Of a DNA stretch of 64,000 nt, positions 57,486-64,000 are shown piece by piece. Both the position numbers and the translations under genes were made by a program. Origin of the DNA: JAVBWI01 sp036677445 (GTDB taxonomy: Bacteria > Bacillota > Clostridia > Christensenellales > CAG-138); contig JAVBWI010000017.1 in NCBI GenBank assembly GCA_036677445.1, positions 1 to 64,000 of the forward strand, written 5' to 3'. The notes under the pieces are model-generated. The model was not told where the DNA came from. It did no database searches and worked only from the letters and a program-made list of their open reading frames with translations. Each line of letters opens with the position of its first letter. The first letter of the stretch is position 1.

Positions 57486-58253
57486 TTAACCGCCCAGCAG
57501 CTTTGTAATCTTTTCCGCCGTACCCGTTAACAGCGGCAGCGTGCTTCTGATATATTCCGGCGTCATGCGGTGCACGGGGCCGGTAATGGAAATCCCCGCG
57601 ATGACGCGGCCGGTATGATCGCGTATGGGCGCCGCGATGCAGCGCGCGCCCAGCTCGCACTCCTCATCGTCCATGGCGTAGCCTTTTTCGGTGGCGATGC
57701 GAAGCTCCGCGCGCAATGCGGCGCTGTCCGTAATGGTATGGGGTGTGAAGCCCTGCAGCCGCCTACCCTTTAAACGGGAATTGAATTGTGCGGAGGAGTC
57801 ATTGCTAAGCAGCAGCTTGCCGATGCCCGTGCAGTGCATGGGCGCGCGCTTGCCGATGCGTTGGGTGATCTTCAACAAGCCGTCCGGGCCGTCCACCACG
57901 TCGATATATACGACCTCGCCGCCCTCCTCCACCGCGATGCTGCAGCTTTCCCCGCAAGAGCGGGAGAGCGCGAGCAATTGCGGGTGCGCCACGCCGACCA
58001 GGTCCATCCCCGCGGATATCTGTCCGCCGATTTTCGCGAGCTTCATGCTCAGCGCGTAGCGCAGTGTTTCCGGGTCCTGCATGGCGTAGCCTTCCTCGCA
58101 CAGCGTATGCACAAGCCGAAGCGCCGTGCTCGCGGGCAGCTCCGCCGCCGTTGCGATATCCAATAGACGCATGCGGCCGCCCGCCGCCATGATCTCTATA
58201 ATGCGCAGCAGCTTTTGTGCGGATTGGTTGGGCTGCGCCTGCTTTTCCGGCAT
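57486..58253 (-). CDS. IclR family transcriptional regulator
   Basis: The 255-residue protein has an N-terminal winged helix (QKLLRIIEIMAAGGRMRLLDIATAAELPASTALRLVHTLCEEGY) and an IclR effector domain (SCGESCSIAVEEGGEVVYIDVVDG to LGARCIAAPIRDHTGRVIAGISITGP). IclR proteins bind palindromes and respond to small organic acids. Its gene is divergent from the class V aminotransferase, and TGAAA/TTTCA palindromes lie in both promoters, so it probably controls both. The co-directional yjjI gene downstream may also belong to the regulon. Confidence 0.92.
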   Translation of the reverse strand: MPEKQAQPNQSAQKLLRIIEIMAAGGRMRLLDIATAAELPASTALRLVHTLCEEGYAMQDPETLRYALSMKLAKIGGQISAGMDLVGVAHPQLLALSRSCGESCSIAVEEGGEVVYIDVVDGPDGLLKITQRIGKRAPMHCTGIGKLLLSNDSSAQFNSRLKGRRLQGFTPHTITDSAALRAELRIATEKGYAMDDEECELGARCIAAPIRDHTGRVIAGISITGPVHRMTPEYIRSTLPLLTGTAEKITKLLGG

Positions 58254-58345
58254 GCAATATCCTCCCGTTAACTTTCACTTGCGGGGCGTTTGGCAATGCG
58301 TCGCACCAATGCCGCGCGTTCCCGCACCACCTTTTATTTCCATTC

Positions 58346-58374
58346 AGTATAACATGAAACCGAATTTCTATCAA
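58346..58374 (-). promoter_or_regulatory. iclR promoter with candidate operator
   Basis: On the minus strand TTGATA (58374-58369) and TATACT (58351-58346) are 17 bases apart. Between them 58354-58370 reads ATGAAAC-CGA-ATTTCTA, an imperfect version of the palindrome found in the divergent promoter. This fits autoregulation. Confidence 0.55.
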
Positions 58375-58466
58375 TGAAATCCCATGCCGATAAGTGCCTG
58401 GCGCTTTGTCGAAAGACTGCGGATCATATTTATTGAAATCCCTTCATTCTACGGGTGGTATGCGCG

Positions 58467-58521
58467 TTGACAAAAGCAACCAGCGGTTGTATACTCAAAA
58501 CATAATGAAATATGATTTCAT
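58467..58521 (+). promoter_or_regulatory. Aminotransferase promoter and IclR-type operator
   Basis: TTGACA at 58467-58472 and TATACT at 58490-58495 are 17 bases apart. Ten bases further, ATGAAAT-ATG-ATTTCAT at 58505-58521 is a perfect 7-bp inverted repeat placed at the expected transcription start, a likely operator for the divergent IclR protein. Confidence 0.7.
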
Positions 58522-58546
58522 ACAATGAAATTGAAGGAGGCGCAGT

Positions 58547-59692
58547 ATGGAAAACAAACGGTTGGTGATGATTCCCGGGCCGACGCCCGTCGTCAAATCC
58601 ATTCAGGATCAAATGGGCAGGGAAGTGCAGGCGTTTGGGGACCCGCGCTTTGTTGCGGATTACAAGGGGCTGATTGCGGACCTAAAAGAGCTGTTCCATT
58701 GTTCCGGTAAGGTGTTCCCGCTGGCGGGCACGGGCACCTGCGCCATGGAAATGGCCATTTCCAACACCACAAAGCGGGGCGACAATGTGCTCATCGTCAG
58801 CCATGGCTTTTTCGGCGACCGGTTCATTGATATCTGCACGCGCAAAGGACTCAATGTAGATGTGCTCAGTGCCGAGTGGGGGCAGATCATCCCTGTGGAG
58901 GAGATCGACGAGAAGCTTTCCGAAAAAGACTATGCCGTCGTAACCGTTTCACATGTGGATACCGCGACCGGCGTACTTTCCCCCATTGCGGAAATCGGCG
59001 AAATGATGCAAAAGCACCCGGATACGCTGTATATCGTGGACGGCGTCGCCGCCACGGCCGGCGAATATACCGATTTTGACAACATGCATATCGACGTGCT
59101 GTTCACCGCCTCGCAAAAGGCGTTCGGCGTATGCCCCGGCATGTTCATGCTGTGGGCAAGCGAGCGTGCGCTTTCGCGCAGAAAAACGCTGGGCACCATA
59201 CCGGAATACTATGTGGATTTCGAGAAGTGGCTGCCCATCATGGACGACCCCGCAAAATACTTCGCCACGCCTGCCATCAACCTCGTGTGGGCGCTCAAGG
59301 AAAGCGTGCGCATCATGAAGGACGAGGGCATGCAGGAAAGGTACCGGCGCCACCTCAAAAACGCGCGCGCCATGCAGGCGGCGTTTACCGCGCTGGGCTT
59401 TACGGTGCTCGCAAACGAAGCGCACCGCGCGGTGACGCTTTCCAACCTCGTTTATCCCGCCGGGCTTAACGATGCGGAATTCCGCAATACCCTGATGGAG
59501 GAAGGCATCATCGTCGCGGGCGGCCTTGCCGCTTACGCCGGGCGCATGTGCCGCATCGGCCATATGGGCAATGTGGACTGCAACGATATGGTGGCGGTGC
59601 TCGGCGTAATCGAGCGCGCGCTCAACCGCTGCGGCGTCAAGGTGGCCTACGGCACCGGCGTGTCGGCGTATTTGAACGGGATAACGAAGTAA
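58547..59692 (+). CDS. Class V aminotransferase (alanine-glyoxylate type)
   Basis: The 381-residue protein begins IPGPTPVVKSIQ, continues with LAGTGTCAMEMAISNTTKRGD for cofactor phosphate binding, and has the pyridoxal-phosphate Lys in FTASQKAFGVCPGM near residue 189. VDGVAATAGEYTDFDNMHID carries the Asp that contacts the cofactor nitrogen. It belongs with alanine-glyoxylate, serine-pyruvate and ureidoglycine-glyoxylate aminotransferases. The exact amino donor is not shown by sequence. It is divergent from iclR and probably regulated by it. A strong GAAGGAGG precedes the ATG. Confidence 0.9.
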   Translation: MENKRLVMIPGPTPVVKSIQDQMGREVQAFGDPRFVADYKGLIADLKELFHCSGKVFPLAGTGTCAMEMAISNTTKRGDNVLIVSHGFFGDRFIDICTRKGLNVDVLSAEWGQIIPVEEIDEKLSEKDYAVVTVSHVDTATGVLSPIAEIGEMMQKHPDTLYIVDGVAATAGEYTDFDNMHIDVLFTASQKAFGVCPGMFMLWASERALSRRKTLGTIPEYYVDFEKWLPIMDDPAKYFATPAINLVWALKESVRIMKDEGMQERYRRHLKNARAMQAAFTALGFTVLANEAHRAVTLSNLVYPAGLNDAEFRNTLMEEGIIVAGGLAAYAGRMCRIGHMGNVDCNDMVAVLGVIERALNRCGVKVAYGTGVSAYLNGITK

Positions 59693-59865
59693 TAACAGTA
59701 TCGTTGTCATATGCGCCGCGTCGGACTTCCGGCGCGGCGTGTTTTGCATATAGGCATTCTATTTTGCGAAGAAACGCTCTATGTTATGGGGGTCTTCTTC
59801 TTTGCTGTACCGCTCACCAAAGTAAATTTAAGATGAGAACAATGGCCTTTTTTTGCAGGTTTTGG

Positions 59866-59913
59866 TTTACAACATCGAGACTCGATGATAAAATGGCAAT
59901 ATCGACACACGAT
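59866..59913 (+). promoter_or_regulatory. Promoter and twin operators of the PadR-DUF2812 unit
   Basis: TTTACA at 59866-59871 and TAAAAT at 59889-59894 are 17 bases apart. ATCGA-GAC-TCGAT (59874-59886) fills the spacer, and ATCG-ACACA-CGAT (59901-59913) lies at the transcription start. The two palindromes are 27 bases apart centre to centre and probably bind the PadR protein, giving autoregulation. Confidence 0.65.
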
Positions 59914-59933
59914 GTTTGCTGGAGGCGACCGAT

Positions 59934-60242
59934 TTGGCCAAGAAAACTTTTGAACTTCTTTCGGAAACCATGTTCTATGTGCTAATGGCGCTCCAAAAAG
60001 GTGAAATGTGCGGCGCTGAGGTAGCAAATTGGGTAGAGCAAAGAAGCGAAGGCCGAATCAAGATGGGGCCGGGGACGTTATATACCATTCTGGTTAAATT
60101 TGCGGATGAAGACGTCATTCAGGCAGCATCGGTATCCGGCCGCAGAAAAAATTACCGGATTACCGAAAAAGGTGTTTCTTTATACTACGAGGAACTCAAG
60201 CGGCTGCACCGGTGCGTTGCGGATGCGGAACGGGAGGATTGA
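59934..60242 (+). CDS. PadR family transcriptional regulator
   Basis: The TTG at 59934 lies 8 bases after GGAGG, giving 102 residues. The PadR winged helix is plain: LLSETMFYVLMALQKGEMCGAEV, then KMGPGTLYTILVKFADEDVI, then GRRKNYRITEKGVSLYYEE. The short C-terminal helix is that of the small PadR subgroup. It ends 4 bp before the DUF2812 gene. PadR-DUF2812 pairs are common in Firmicutes, where the regulator is thought to control its membrane partner. Confidence 0.92.
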   Translation: MAKKTFELLSETMFYVLMALQKGEMCGAEVANWVEQRSEGRIKMGPGTLYTILVKFADEDVIQAASVSGRRKNYRITEKGVSLYYEELKRLHRCVADAERED

Positions 60243-60246
60243 CGGC

Positions 60247-61413
60247 ATGTCTGAACATGTTCGAAAAATAATTCCTTATGAGCCGTTTGAAATAGACGCT
60301 ATCGAGGGCTGGCTGGATCGTTTGGCGCAACAGGGGTTGATGCTTGAAAGCATTACGCTGCGGTTTGCAAAGTTCAAAAAATCCGAACCTGCAACCGTAC
60401 GGCATCGTGTTGATATCAATACATACCAAAAGGAGCAGCTGACCGACGAGCTTCATGCGTATTATGAAGAATGCGGCTGGCGGCATATCGCTACATTTTC
60501 CTGCGGAAAGTTTTCAGTTTACCGCGCGCAGAATAATGCCGCGACAGAGCTGCATACCGATTTGGCGGTGCTGAATCAGGCGCTGCGCCGTACAGCTATA
60601 GGGCAGCTTATTCTGGCAATAGTCTTTTACGGATACGCAGCCTGGATATCTGTTGGAATGTATCGATATTTTATAAGCGGCGGCGTTATGCAGAGCCTGT
60701 TGCACGATGGCGTGAAGCTCCTGTGTTGTGCCGCGCTTGCTATCATTCTGGCACTGACATGCGGCACAGTGAACGTTTTGGCTTTTATCCGGCTAAGGCG
60801 CAGGCAAAAAAGCGGGGCAATACTTGCGCATAAAGGCTATGCGCAAGTACGGGCAAACGTAAAGGTTGGCATTGTGATTGCGATTACGGTGATTGCGGCT
60901 TTTACACTTGTGATGCTGGCCTCCGGTTTTGATCATTACGAAGAGCACCCGCTGACGGAGTACACGCACGCGCTCGCATTTCCGCTATGGGAAGATATTG
61001 CGCCCGACGAATGGGATGCGGTGCAAAGCTGCAGAACGGATACGAATTTCCATGAATTCAGTAATTATATCATGATCAGGCACAGTTATTTTGCTCCCAA
61101 TATTTTAATGACACGGCAGGAGGGCATACGTGCGGAAGTGAAGGAAGGAGGCTTTGAAAGGCTTCCGGCCTACAGTGTGAGCTATTACGAAATGCGCTCG
61201 GAGAAATACGCCGTAAAACTGGTACGGGAGCTTGCCGAAGAAACGGCTTACGGGACCTTTTTTGTGACGGAGGCGGAAGGCTTTGATTTTGTTGCATGCA
61301 ATTCTTTCAACGGGGCGCAAGAACTGATTTTGCGATCCGACAATATTGTGATAGAGGTTTGGTATACCGGTAAAGCGGATTTGCTCGAGTATATTCCATT
61401 ATTCCTTTCATAG
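60247..61413 (+). CDS. DUF2812 domain membrane protein
   Basis: The ATG at 60247 gives 388 residues. The N-terminal 115 residues fit DUF2812: EIDAIEGWLDRLAQQGLML, FKKSEPATVRHRVDINTY, and YYEECGWRHIATFSCGKFSVYR. Three membrane helices follow at about residues 120-140, 165-185 and 215-235. The rest, about 150 residues, is predicted outside and looks like a separate soluble domain. The function is unknown; the family is often tied to stress or antibiotic response through PadR. It is less GC-rich than neighbours. Confidence 0.85.
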   Translation: MSEHVRKIIPYEPFEIDAIEGWLDRLAQQGLMLESITLRFAKFKKSEPATVRHRVDINTYQKEQLTDELHAYYEECGWRHIATFSCGKFSVYRAQNNAATELHTDLAVLNQALRRTAIGQLILAIVFYGYAAWISVGMYRYFISGGVMQSLLHDGVKLLCCAALAIILALTCGTVNVLAFIRLRRRQKSGAILAHKGYAQVRANVKVGIVIAITVIAAFTLVMLASGFDHYEEHPLTEYTHALAFPLWEDIAPDEWDAVQSCRTDTNFHEFSNYIMIRHSYFAPNILMTRQEGIRAEVKEGGFERLPAYSVSYYEMRSEKYAVKLVRELAEETAYGTFFVTEAEGFDFVACNSFNGAQELILRSDNIVIEVWYTGKADLLEYIPLFLS

Positions 61414-61420
61414 AGAGTCA

Positions 61421-61699
61421 AAAAAGTAATAAGGGTTGCGGCTACATGCGCCGAGCCGGGCTTCCCGGCTGTCGATAAACCCCTTGGGGATTCGGGGGCT
61501 GATGCCCCCGAAGGCTTCGTTCGCGAGCGGCGACATGTACGGCGTGAGCGCAAAGCCTTGCATCGCAAGGCTTTCCTCGCAGGAACCGCCGGTCCTCGGC
61601 GGGATACGCCTCGGACTCTAGGCCTGCGGGCCGTCGCCGTCATCGAAGATGCAGGCGGTTCCTGTGAAACTCAAAAAAGTAATGCAGTCACTTTTTTGA
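61421..61699 (+). repeat. Dispersed hairpin element, copy Y
   Basis: Ordered parts are AACCCCTTGGGGATTCGGGGG (GC stem, about 61478-61498), the core GCGACATGTACGG at 61530-61542, a palindrome of AAAGCCTTGC with GCAAGGCTTT (about 61552-61575), CCTCGGCGGGATACGCCTCGG, and a final hairpin TCAAAAAAGT (61671-61680) with ACTTTTTTGA (61690-61699). Copy X at 32904-33330 has the same order inverted. It fills most of the 426-bp gap before the Vat-like gene. Confidence 0.75.
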
Positions 61700-61839
61700 C
61701 AGCCACGCCGTGCCGGAAGTCCGGCGCGGCGTGTTTTATATGGACATTTGCCGGTGATTGCAATATGATTAAATTGCTTTTGACATGGCCGCCGCTGTTT
61801 GGTCCTTCTAAGGCTTCAAAACATAAGCGAGGATTTCCT

Positions 61840-62475
61840 ATGCAATATGGACCGGATCCAAAAACGATATATCCGAACGAAGCAATGAAAAGAGTATGCT
61901 TTATTAAAAATGTGATCACCCGTCCCAATATTATCGTCGGCGATTACACGTATTATGACGATATAGACGGCGCTGAAAGGTTTGAAGAGCACGTTACGCA
62001 TCATTATGCATTTTTAGGCGATAAGCTGATTATAGGGAAATTTTGCGCAATTGCAAAAGGTATTGAGTTTGTGATGAATGGCGCAAACCATAGAATGTGC
62101 AGTGTCACTACCTACCCCTTTAACATTATGGGAAACGGCTGGGAAAAGGCGACCCCTTCGCTGGAGGATTTGCCGCTAAAAGGGGATACGGTGGTCGGTA
62201 ACGATGTGTGGATAGGGCAAAGCGTCACGGTAATGCCCGGCGTTCACATTGGGGACGGCGCAATTGTTGCAGCCAATTCCGTCGTAACAAAAGACATCCC
62301 TGCTTATTGCATCGCAGGCGGGAACCCTTGTAAGATCATCAGAAAAAGATTCGACGATGCGTTCATCCAATATTTGCTCGCGTTAAAGTGGTGGGATTGG
62401 CCCGCCCAAAAGATTTTTGACAATCTTGAAGTCCTGTGCGGCAGCGACCTGACGAAAATCAAAGAGATCAATTAG
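61840..62475 (+). CDS. Vat/Xat family O-acetyltransferase
   Basis: The ATG at 61840 follows GCGAGGA and gives 211 residues, the length typical of streptogramin A acetyltransferases and type B chloramphenicol acetyltransferases. Signatures are PNIIVGDYTYYDD, IIGKFCAIAKGIEFVMNGANHRM with the catalytic His, TTYPFNIMG, and left-handed beta helix repeats (VVGNDVWIGQSVTVMPGVHIGDGAIVAANSVVTKDIP). It should transfer acetyl from acetyl-CoA to an antibiotic hydroxyl group. Actual resistance is not proven, since many chromosomal relatives have other substrates. Base composition is lower in GC than average. Confidence 0.85.
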   Translation: MQYGPDPKTIYPNEAMKRVCFIKNVITRPNIIVGDYTYYDDIDGAERFEEHVTHHYAFLGDKLIIGKFCAIAKGIEFVMNGANHRMCSVTTYPFNIMGNGWEKATPSLEDLPLKGDTVVGNDVWIGQSVTVMPGVHIGDGAIVAANSVVTKDIPAYCIAGGNPCKIIRKRFDDAFIQYLLALKWWDWPAQKIFDNLEVLCGSDLTKIKEIN

Positions 62476-62487
62476 CGGCGCTGATCG

Positions 62488-62511
62488 GGCAACAGCTTTG
62501 CACCTGTTGCC
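62488..62511 (+). terminator. Hairpin after the Vat-like gene
   Basis: GGCAACAG at 62488-62495 pairs with CTGTTGCC at 62504-62511. No T run follows. It lies between the acetyltransferase and the small FakA-like gene. Confidence 0.5.
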
Positions 62512-62556
62512 ATACCGGTAAAGCAGCAATTAATAAAACGGAAAAGGAGAGTAAGC

Positions 62557-62808
62557 ATGCTGGAATACAAATTCGATACGCAGTTATTGATCGAAGGGGA
62601 AAACCTGTCGGAAGATGCAATCAACGAGTATATCACAAAGAATATTGAAGGCGATTGTTTGCTTGCCGTTGGGGCCGAGACATTGATAAAAATTCATTTC
62701 CACACCAATACGCCGTGGAAAGTGCTCGAGTATTGCGCTTCCTTGGGCGATATTTATGATATTGTGGTGGAAAATATGGAACGGCAGGCCAATGTGTTTC
62801 AAGGATAA
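62557..62808 (+). CDS. Stand-alone FakA-like middle domain (kinase to dihydroxyacetone kinase type)
   Basis: The 83-residue protein starts after AAAGGAGAG. Its core LLAVGAETLIKIHFHTNTPWKVLEYCASLGDIYDIVVENMERQ matches the middle (DAK1-like) segment of the fatty acid kinase FakA, where the motif is VHVHTNxPGxVLEY and IENMxxQ. The kinase and C-terminal domains are missing. Small proteins of this type are annotated in Clostridia as kinase to dihydroxyacetone kinase. It ends 10 bp before the DUF2974 gene. A role with the DegV fatty-acid carriers encoded at 45-47 kb is possible but unproved. Confidence 0.7.
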   Translation: MLEYKFDTQLLIEGENLSEDAINEYITKNIEGDCLLAVGAETLIKIHFHTNTPWKVLEYCASLGDIYDIVVENMERQANVFQG

Positions 62809-62818
62809 GTAAACCGGC

Positions 62819-63913
62819 ATGAAGAACGTCATCGACTATGCCGAAAACGAGCTGGCGAGGTTTTCCGCAAGGCCGCTGAACGCCGTGGACAGCCTCGTGC
62901 TTTCCCAGCTCTCTTATCTGCGCTTTGAAAACATCGTACCCGGGCTGACGGAGAATGCGCCGCCCGTGCGTATAGGCGACCTCCTCAAAGCGGAGCTGTT
63001 CCCTTCGCTCCTTCACAACGTGCGCGACGCGCAAAACAACAGGCGGCTGTTGTTCGCGCTCGCGGCCAGCCCCCGGTTCCGCGATATCAGGCTGCAATAT
63101 TACGTCAGCCGGTTGGACCCGGCGCAGGAAAAGCAGTTTTCCGCCGTTACCTGCCTGCTCGACGGGCAGAAGACCGCCTACATCGCCTACCGCGGCACGG
63201 ATTCCACGTTCGTGGGCTGGAAAGAGGATTTCAATATGGCGTTTCTAAGCCCCATCCCCGCGCAGGAAGATGGTGTCCGCTATCTGCACGCGGTGGCGGA
63301 AAAAGTGCCGTATGCGTTTCTGACCGGCGGGCATTCCAAAGGCGGCAATTTGGCGGTATATGCCGCCATGCAGTGCGACCCCATCGTGCAGGATAGAATA
63401 ACCGCTGTTTACAGCCACGACGGGCCGGGGTTTAAGGAAGGCGTATTTGAAAGCGCCGCATTCCTGCGCATCAAAGATAAAATCCACAAGACGCTGCCCC
63501 AGTCTTCCCTGATCGGCATGCTGCTCGAAAATCAGGAACAGTATGCGGTGGTGGAAAGCAGCCGGTATGGGATCATGCAGCACGATCCGTTTTCCTGGGC
63601 GGTGGAAGACGGCGACTTTTTATATGCCAAGAAAATCACCGGCGGCGCCATGTACAGGAACGCCACGCTGCAACAGTGGCTGGGCGGCCTGACGGACGAG
63701 AAGCGCGCGCTTTTTGTAGACTCGCTGTATCAGGTGCTCGGCGCGGCGGACGCGGCAACCGTAGGCGAACTGACCGAGGATTGGCAGAAGAAAGCCGTCG
63801 CCATGCTGGGCGCGGCAAAAAGCATCGACGCGGAGACAAAAAAGTTTATCGCCGAGACCGTAGGGGCGTTGGTCAAGCTCTCCCTTAAGAATTTATCGCC
63901 GTTTAAGAAATAG
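62819..63913 (+). CDS. DUF2974 (Mbeg1-like) lipase-fold protein
   Basis: The 364-residue protein fits DUF2974, alpha/beta-hydrolase-like proteins of Firmicutes. It opens with NVIDYAENELARFSARPLNAVDSLVLSQLSYLRFE, then TAYIAYRGTDSTFVGWKEDF as in class 3 lipases, and the nucleophile elbow TGGHSKGGNLAVYAA with the likely catalytic Ser near residue 171. SHDGPGFK with a conserved Asp follows. There is no signal peptide. It is probably a cytoplasmic lipase or esterase; the substrate is unknown. Confidence 0.88.
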   Translation: MKNVIDYAENELARFSARPLNAVDSLVLSQLSYLRFENIVPGLTENAPPVRIGDLLKAELFPSLLHNVRDAQNNRRLLFALAASPRFRDIRLQYYVSRLDPAQEKQFSAVTCLLDGQKTAYIAYRGTDSTFVGWKEDFNMAFLSPIPAQEDGVRYLHAVAEKVPYAFLTGGHSKGGNLAVYAAMQCDPIVQDRITAVYSHDGPGFKEGVFESAAFLRIKDKIHKTLPQSSLIGMLLENQEQYAVVESSRYGIMQHDPFSWAVEDGDFLYAKKITGGAMYRNATLQQWLGGLTDEKRALFVDSLYQVLGAADAATVGELTEDWQKKAVAMLGAAKSIDAETKKFIAETVGALVKLSLKNLSPFKK

Positions 63914-63923
63914 GATTCCCAAC

Positions 63924-64000
63924 TTATTTGCTTTCCACAAACTGAATCTTCAGCCCGTTGGGGTCCAGCACGAAGAAGAACCGCGTGTGCGGGTTGGGCG
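63924..64000 (-). CDS. VOC/glyoxalase family protein, C-terminal end only
   Basis: The gene runs off the right edge; only the last 25 codons are present. They read PNPHTRFFFVLDPNGLKIQF and VESK before the stop, the usual end of a vicinal-oxygen-chelate (glyoxalase) domain, where a metal-binding Glu would normally follow near FFxxDPNGxxIQ. The family is fairly secure, the reaction is not. Confidence 0.65.
   Translation of the reverse strand, partial: PNPHTRFFFVLDPNGLKIQFVESK

Overview
The window looks like chromosomal DNA of a moderately high-GC, monoderm member of the Firmicutes, probably class Clostridia. Evidence: a T-box leader on leuS, a TPP riboswitch on an ECF-type thiT, DUF951, RqcP, an IspDF fusion, paired DegV proteins, a LysM/GH18 spore-germination-type hydrolase, several type I signal peptidases, a sortase, and strong AGGAGG ribosome-binding sites. 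No tRNA, rRNA, CRISPR array, transposase or prophage was recognised. Genus cannot be named from the sequence alone.

Layout. 0.2-2.8 kb: HD-GYP and LysM-GH18 genes (minus). 2.9-8.8 kb: walJ-like hydrolase, CPBP protease, rlmH, an AT-rich membrane protein, a prolyl-tRNA deacylase-like gene and a Na/Pi transporter. 8.9-13.0 kb: a minus-strand operon of alpha/beta hydrolase, mscS, two micro-ORFs, DUF951 and three signal peptidases, much of it joined by ATGA start/stop overlaps. 13.3-17.3 kb: solute-binding protein, M1 peptidase, rqcP, ispDF. 17.6-18.5 kb: GNAT and a small protein (minus). 19.0-27.8 kb: a phage-type regulator under a LexA-like box, sortase, a yabB-like methyltransferase, rsmI, an Fe-S protein, T-box-leuS, a secreted protein and TPP-thiT. 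27.9-33.7 kb: two orphan genes, pckA, asparaginase and a repeat-rich gap. 34.2-40.6 kb: the complete F-type ATP synthase operon (I-B-E-F-H-A-G-D-C), whose delta subunit is only 75 residues long. 41.0-49.4 kb: sbcDC, two DegV proteins, and an ACT protein with its PFL/UPF0210 partner. 49.8-55.6 kb: FGGY kinase, rarD, murG, a HEAT-methyltransferase fusion and an AT-rich membrane protein. 55.7-59.7 kb: a YjjI-type glycyl radical enzyme, IclR regulator and class V aminotransferase. 59.9-64.0 kb: PadR-DUF2812 pair, Vat-like acetyltransferase, a lone FakA-like domain, a DUF2974 lipase-like protein and the end of a VOC-family gene.

The most unusual content lies between genes. Most of the long gaps are filled by arrays of hairpins belonging to a few dispersed families. 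In one family three copies keep the same architecture (hairpin A, stem B enclosing hairpin C, hairpin D) although the stem B sequences differ, so the pairing is preserved by compensating changes. A short core close to GCGACATGTRCGG recurs, mostly in hairpin loops, in at least nine intergenic places. A second theme is partial tandem duplication of gene ends: a GH18 3' end, a CPBP 5' end, and two extra DUF951 5' ends that form a ladder of overlapping micro-ORFs. Other points worth checking are the mini delta subunit, two mutually exclusive hairpins upstream of the Na/Pi transporter, and the LexA-like box on a stray phage regulator.
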